13,936 nt of DNA from CAZTLI01 sp964614375 (GTDB lineage: Bacteria; Chloroflexota; Anaerolineae; Aggregatilineales; Phototrophicaceae), in the NCBI GenBank assembly GCA_964614375.1, contig CAZTLI010000098.1:1-13936 (forward strand), read 5' to 3'. The translations under genes and the position numbers were made by a program. This document shows, piece after piece, positions 13,418-13,936 of the stretch (position 1 is its first letter; the number at the start of each line of letters is the position of its first letter). The notes beneath the pieces are model-generated. The model searched no databases. It was not told where the DNA came from and saw only the letters and a list, made by a program, of their open reading frames with translations.

Positions 13418-13451
13418 CCCGTCCTGACCAACCAGGGCGGGTTTTTTATTT
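13418..13451 (+). terminator. Rho-independent terminator after the cold-shock gene
   Basis: CCCGTCCTG (13418-13426) pairs with CAGGGCGGG (13433-13441) over 9 bp with one G-U, a 6-nt loop, and is followed directly by TTTTTTATTT. A separate short palindrome TTAGGT-CA-ACCTAA (13394-13407) overlaps the stop codon. Confidence 0.9.
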
Positions 13452-13481
13452 GGGGTAGCAGCATCGTTTCAAGCGGTGGCT

Positions 13482-13936
13482 TTATTCGTCCCCGTTATTG
13501 GTCTCCAACGTAAATTGCTCGAAAAATGCCCACATCACGCGCGCGGCGTGGATGTCCATATTGACATTTCCCGCAATTTCCTCGCTGATAACACCCGGCA
13601 CACCCGGCAAATTATGTCCGCCACCGACAATGACCCAAAAGGCTACAGGCGCACCATCAGGACATTCATAGAAGTCATATCGTATGACACTCGTACCGGG
13701 CGATTCGCCGCCTGCTGGGAGTTCGGTGACTTCAAACGCGGTGGTATCGCAGTGGTTATGAACGACCCAGTAGGCCGCTGTTTCTTGTGCGGATAGTGAC
13801 GTTTGAATGACCTGACTGCCATTAACCGTCGTCAGACCGGACCAGGGAATACTGATGTCATCCGTGCCGTGCATGAGCAACATCGGCGTAGGCCGTGATT
13901 CATCGCAACCGTTATCATGAAATTCGGGTTGGAAGA
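13482..13936 (-). CDS. Polyhydroxybutyrate depolymerase/LpqC-like esterase, C-terminal part (runs off right edge)
   Basis: The last 151 residues of an alpha/beta-hydrolase; the frame is open to the window edge. TPMLLMHGTDDISIPWSG carries the catalytic acid (Asp at about 13857-13862) in the HGTxD motif seen in PHB-depolymerase and feruloyl-esterase-like enzymes. YDFYECPDGAPVAFWVIVGG followed by GHNLPG carries the catalytic His (13614-13616). The end, NMDIHAARVMWAFFEQF, matches the family's terminal DAxxxIWxFF helix. The nucleophile Ser and any signal peptide lie outside the window. Such enzymes are usually exported and split ester bonds in polymers or acetylated sugars. Cys residues in the visible part (NHC, YEC and NGC) may form disulfides, which fits secretion. 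Confidence 0.8.
   Translation of the reverse strand, partial: FQPEFHDNGCDESRPTPMLLMHGTDDISIPWSGLTTVNGSQVIQTSLSAQETAAYWVVHNHCDTTAFEVTELPAGGESPGTSVIRYDFYECPDGAPVAFWVIVGGGHNLPGVPGVISEEIAGNVNMDIHAARVMWAFFEQFTLETNNGDE

Noticed and set aside
1..13936. CRISPR arrays, tRNA or rRNA genes, toxin-antitoxin pairs, defence islands
   Set aside because: No regularly spaced repeats, no tRNA cloverleaf or rRNA signature, and no adjacent gene pair with the features of such systems was seen.

Overview
The window looks like a chromosomal segment of a Chloroflexota bacterium, probably Anaerolineae-like. This is inferred from style, not from a marker gene. GC is moderate. Secreted proteins combine SH3b, FecR-like and LysM modules, and one lipoprotein has a Thr/Pro-rich linker followed by a WD40/PD40-type propeller. 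Several genes start at GTG or TTG behind clear Shine-Dalgarno sequences. No rRNA, tRNA, CRISPR array, prophage or intact transposase was seen.

Layout from left to right. Positions 1-141 (-) hold the 5' end of proB (glutamate 5-kinase). It is divergent from a collapsed ADP-ribosylglycohydrolase remnant (206-437, +). Next comes an HxlR-type regulator (434-766, -) divergent from a carboxymuconolactone decarboxylase/AhpD-like gene (852-1424, +). Two matching CTACG-N5-CGTAG inverted repeats lie in the shared control region. A KDPG/KHG aldolase (1437-2099, -) and a large secreted SH3b/FecR-like protein (2155-3930, -) follow. Divergent from these is a two-gene operon of a propeller lipoprotein (4090-5334, +) and glycerate kinase (5337-6479, +).

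A 72-residue unknown protein (6562-6780, -) is divergent from a secreted protein with five LysM repeats (6946-7935, +). That gene converges, across an 8-bp perfect hairpin, on a response regulator fused to a kinase-like ATPase (8010-9116, -). The fusion has Asp where the phospho-acceptor His is expected. Divergent from it is an arginase-fold protein with an altered first metal motif (9318-10106, +). A 305-bp element with inverted ends and an 8-bp flanking direct repeat sits between this gene and a frameshifted pyridoxamine-phosphate-oxidase-like gene (10426-10874, -). The latter lies directly downstream of uvrC (10895-12781, -). A 400-bp gene-free control region separates uvrC from a cold-shock protein gene (13182-13397, +) with a strong terminator. 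The 3' part of a polyhydroxybutyrate-depolymerase-like esterase (13482-13936, -) runs off the right edge.

Most of the content is housekeeping or cell-surface function: proline synthesis, sugar-acid metabolism (aldolase and glycerate kinase), nucleotide excision repair and cold-shock response. The notable points are the degenerate kinase, the unusual arginase-like enzyme, three decayed loci, and several perfect inverted repeats at promoters that look like operators. I did not find a convincing new multi-gene defence or biosynthetic system.
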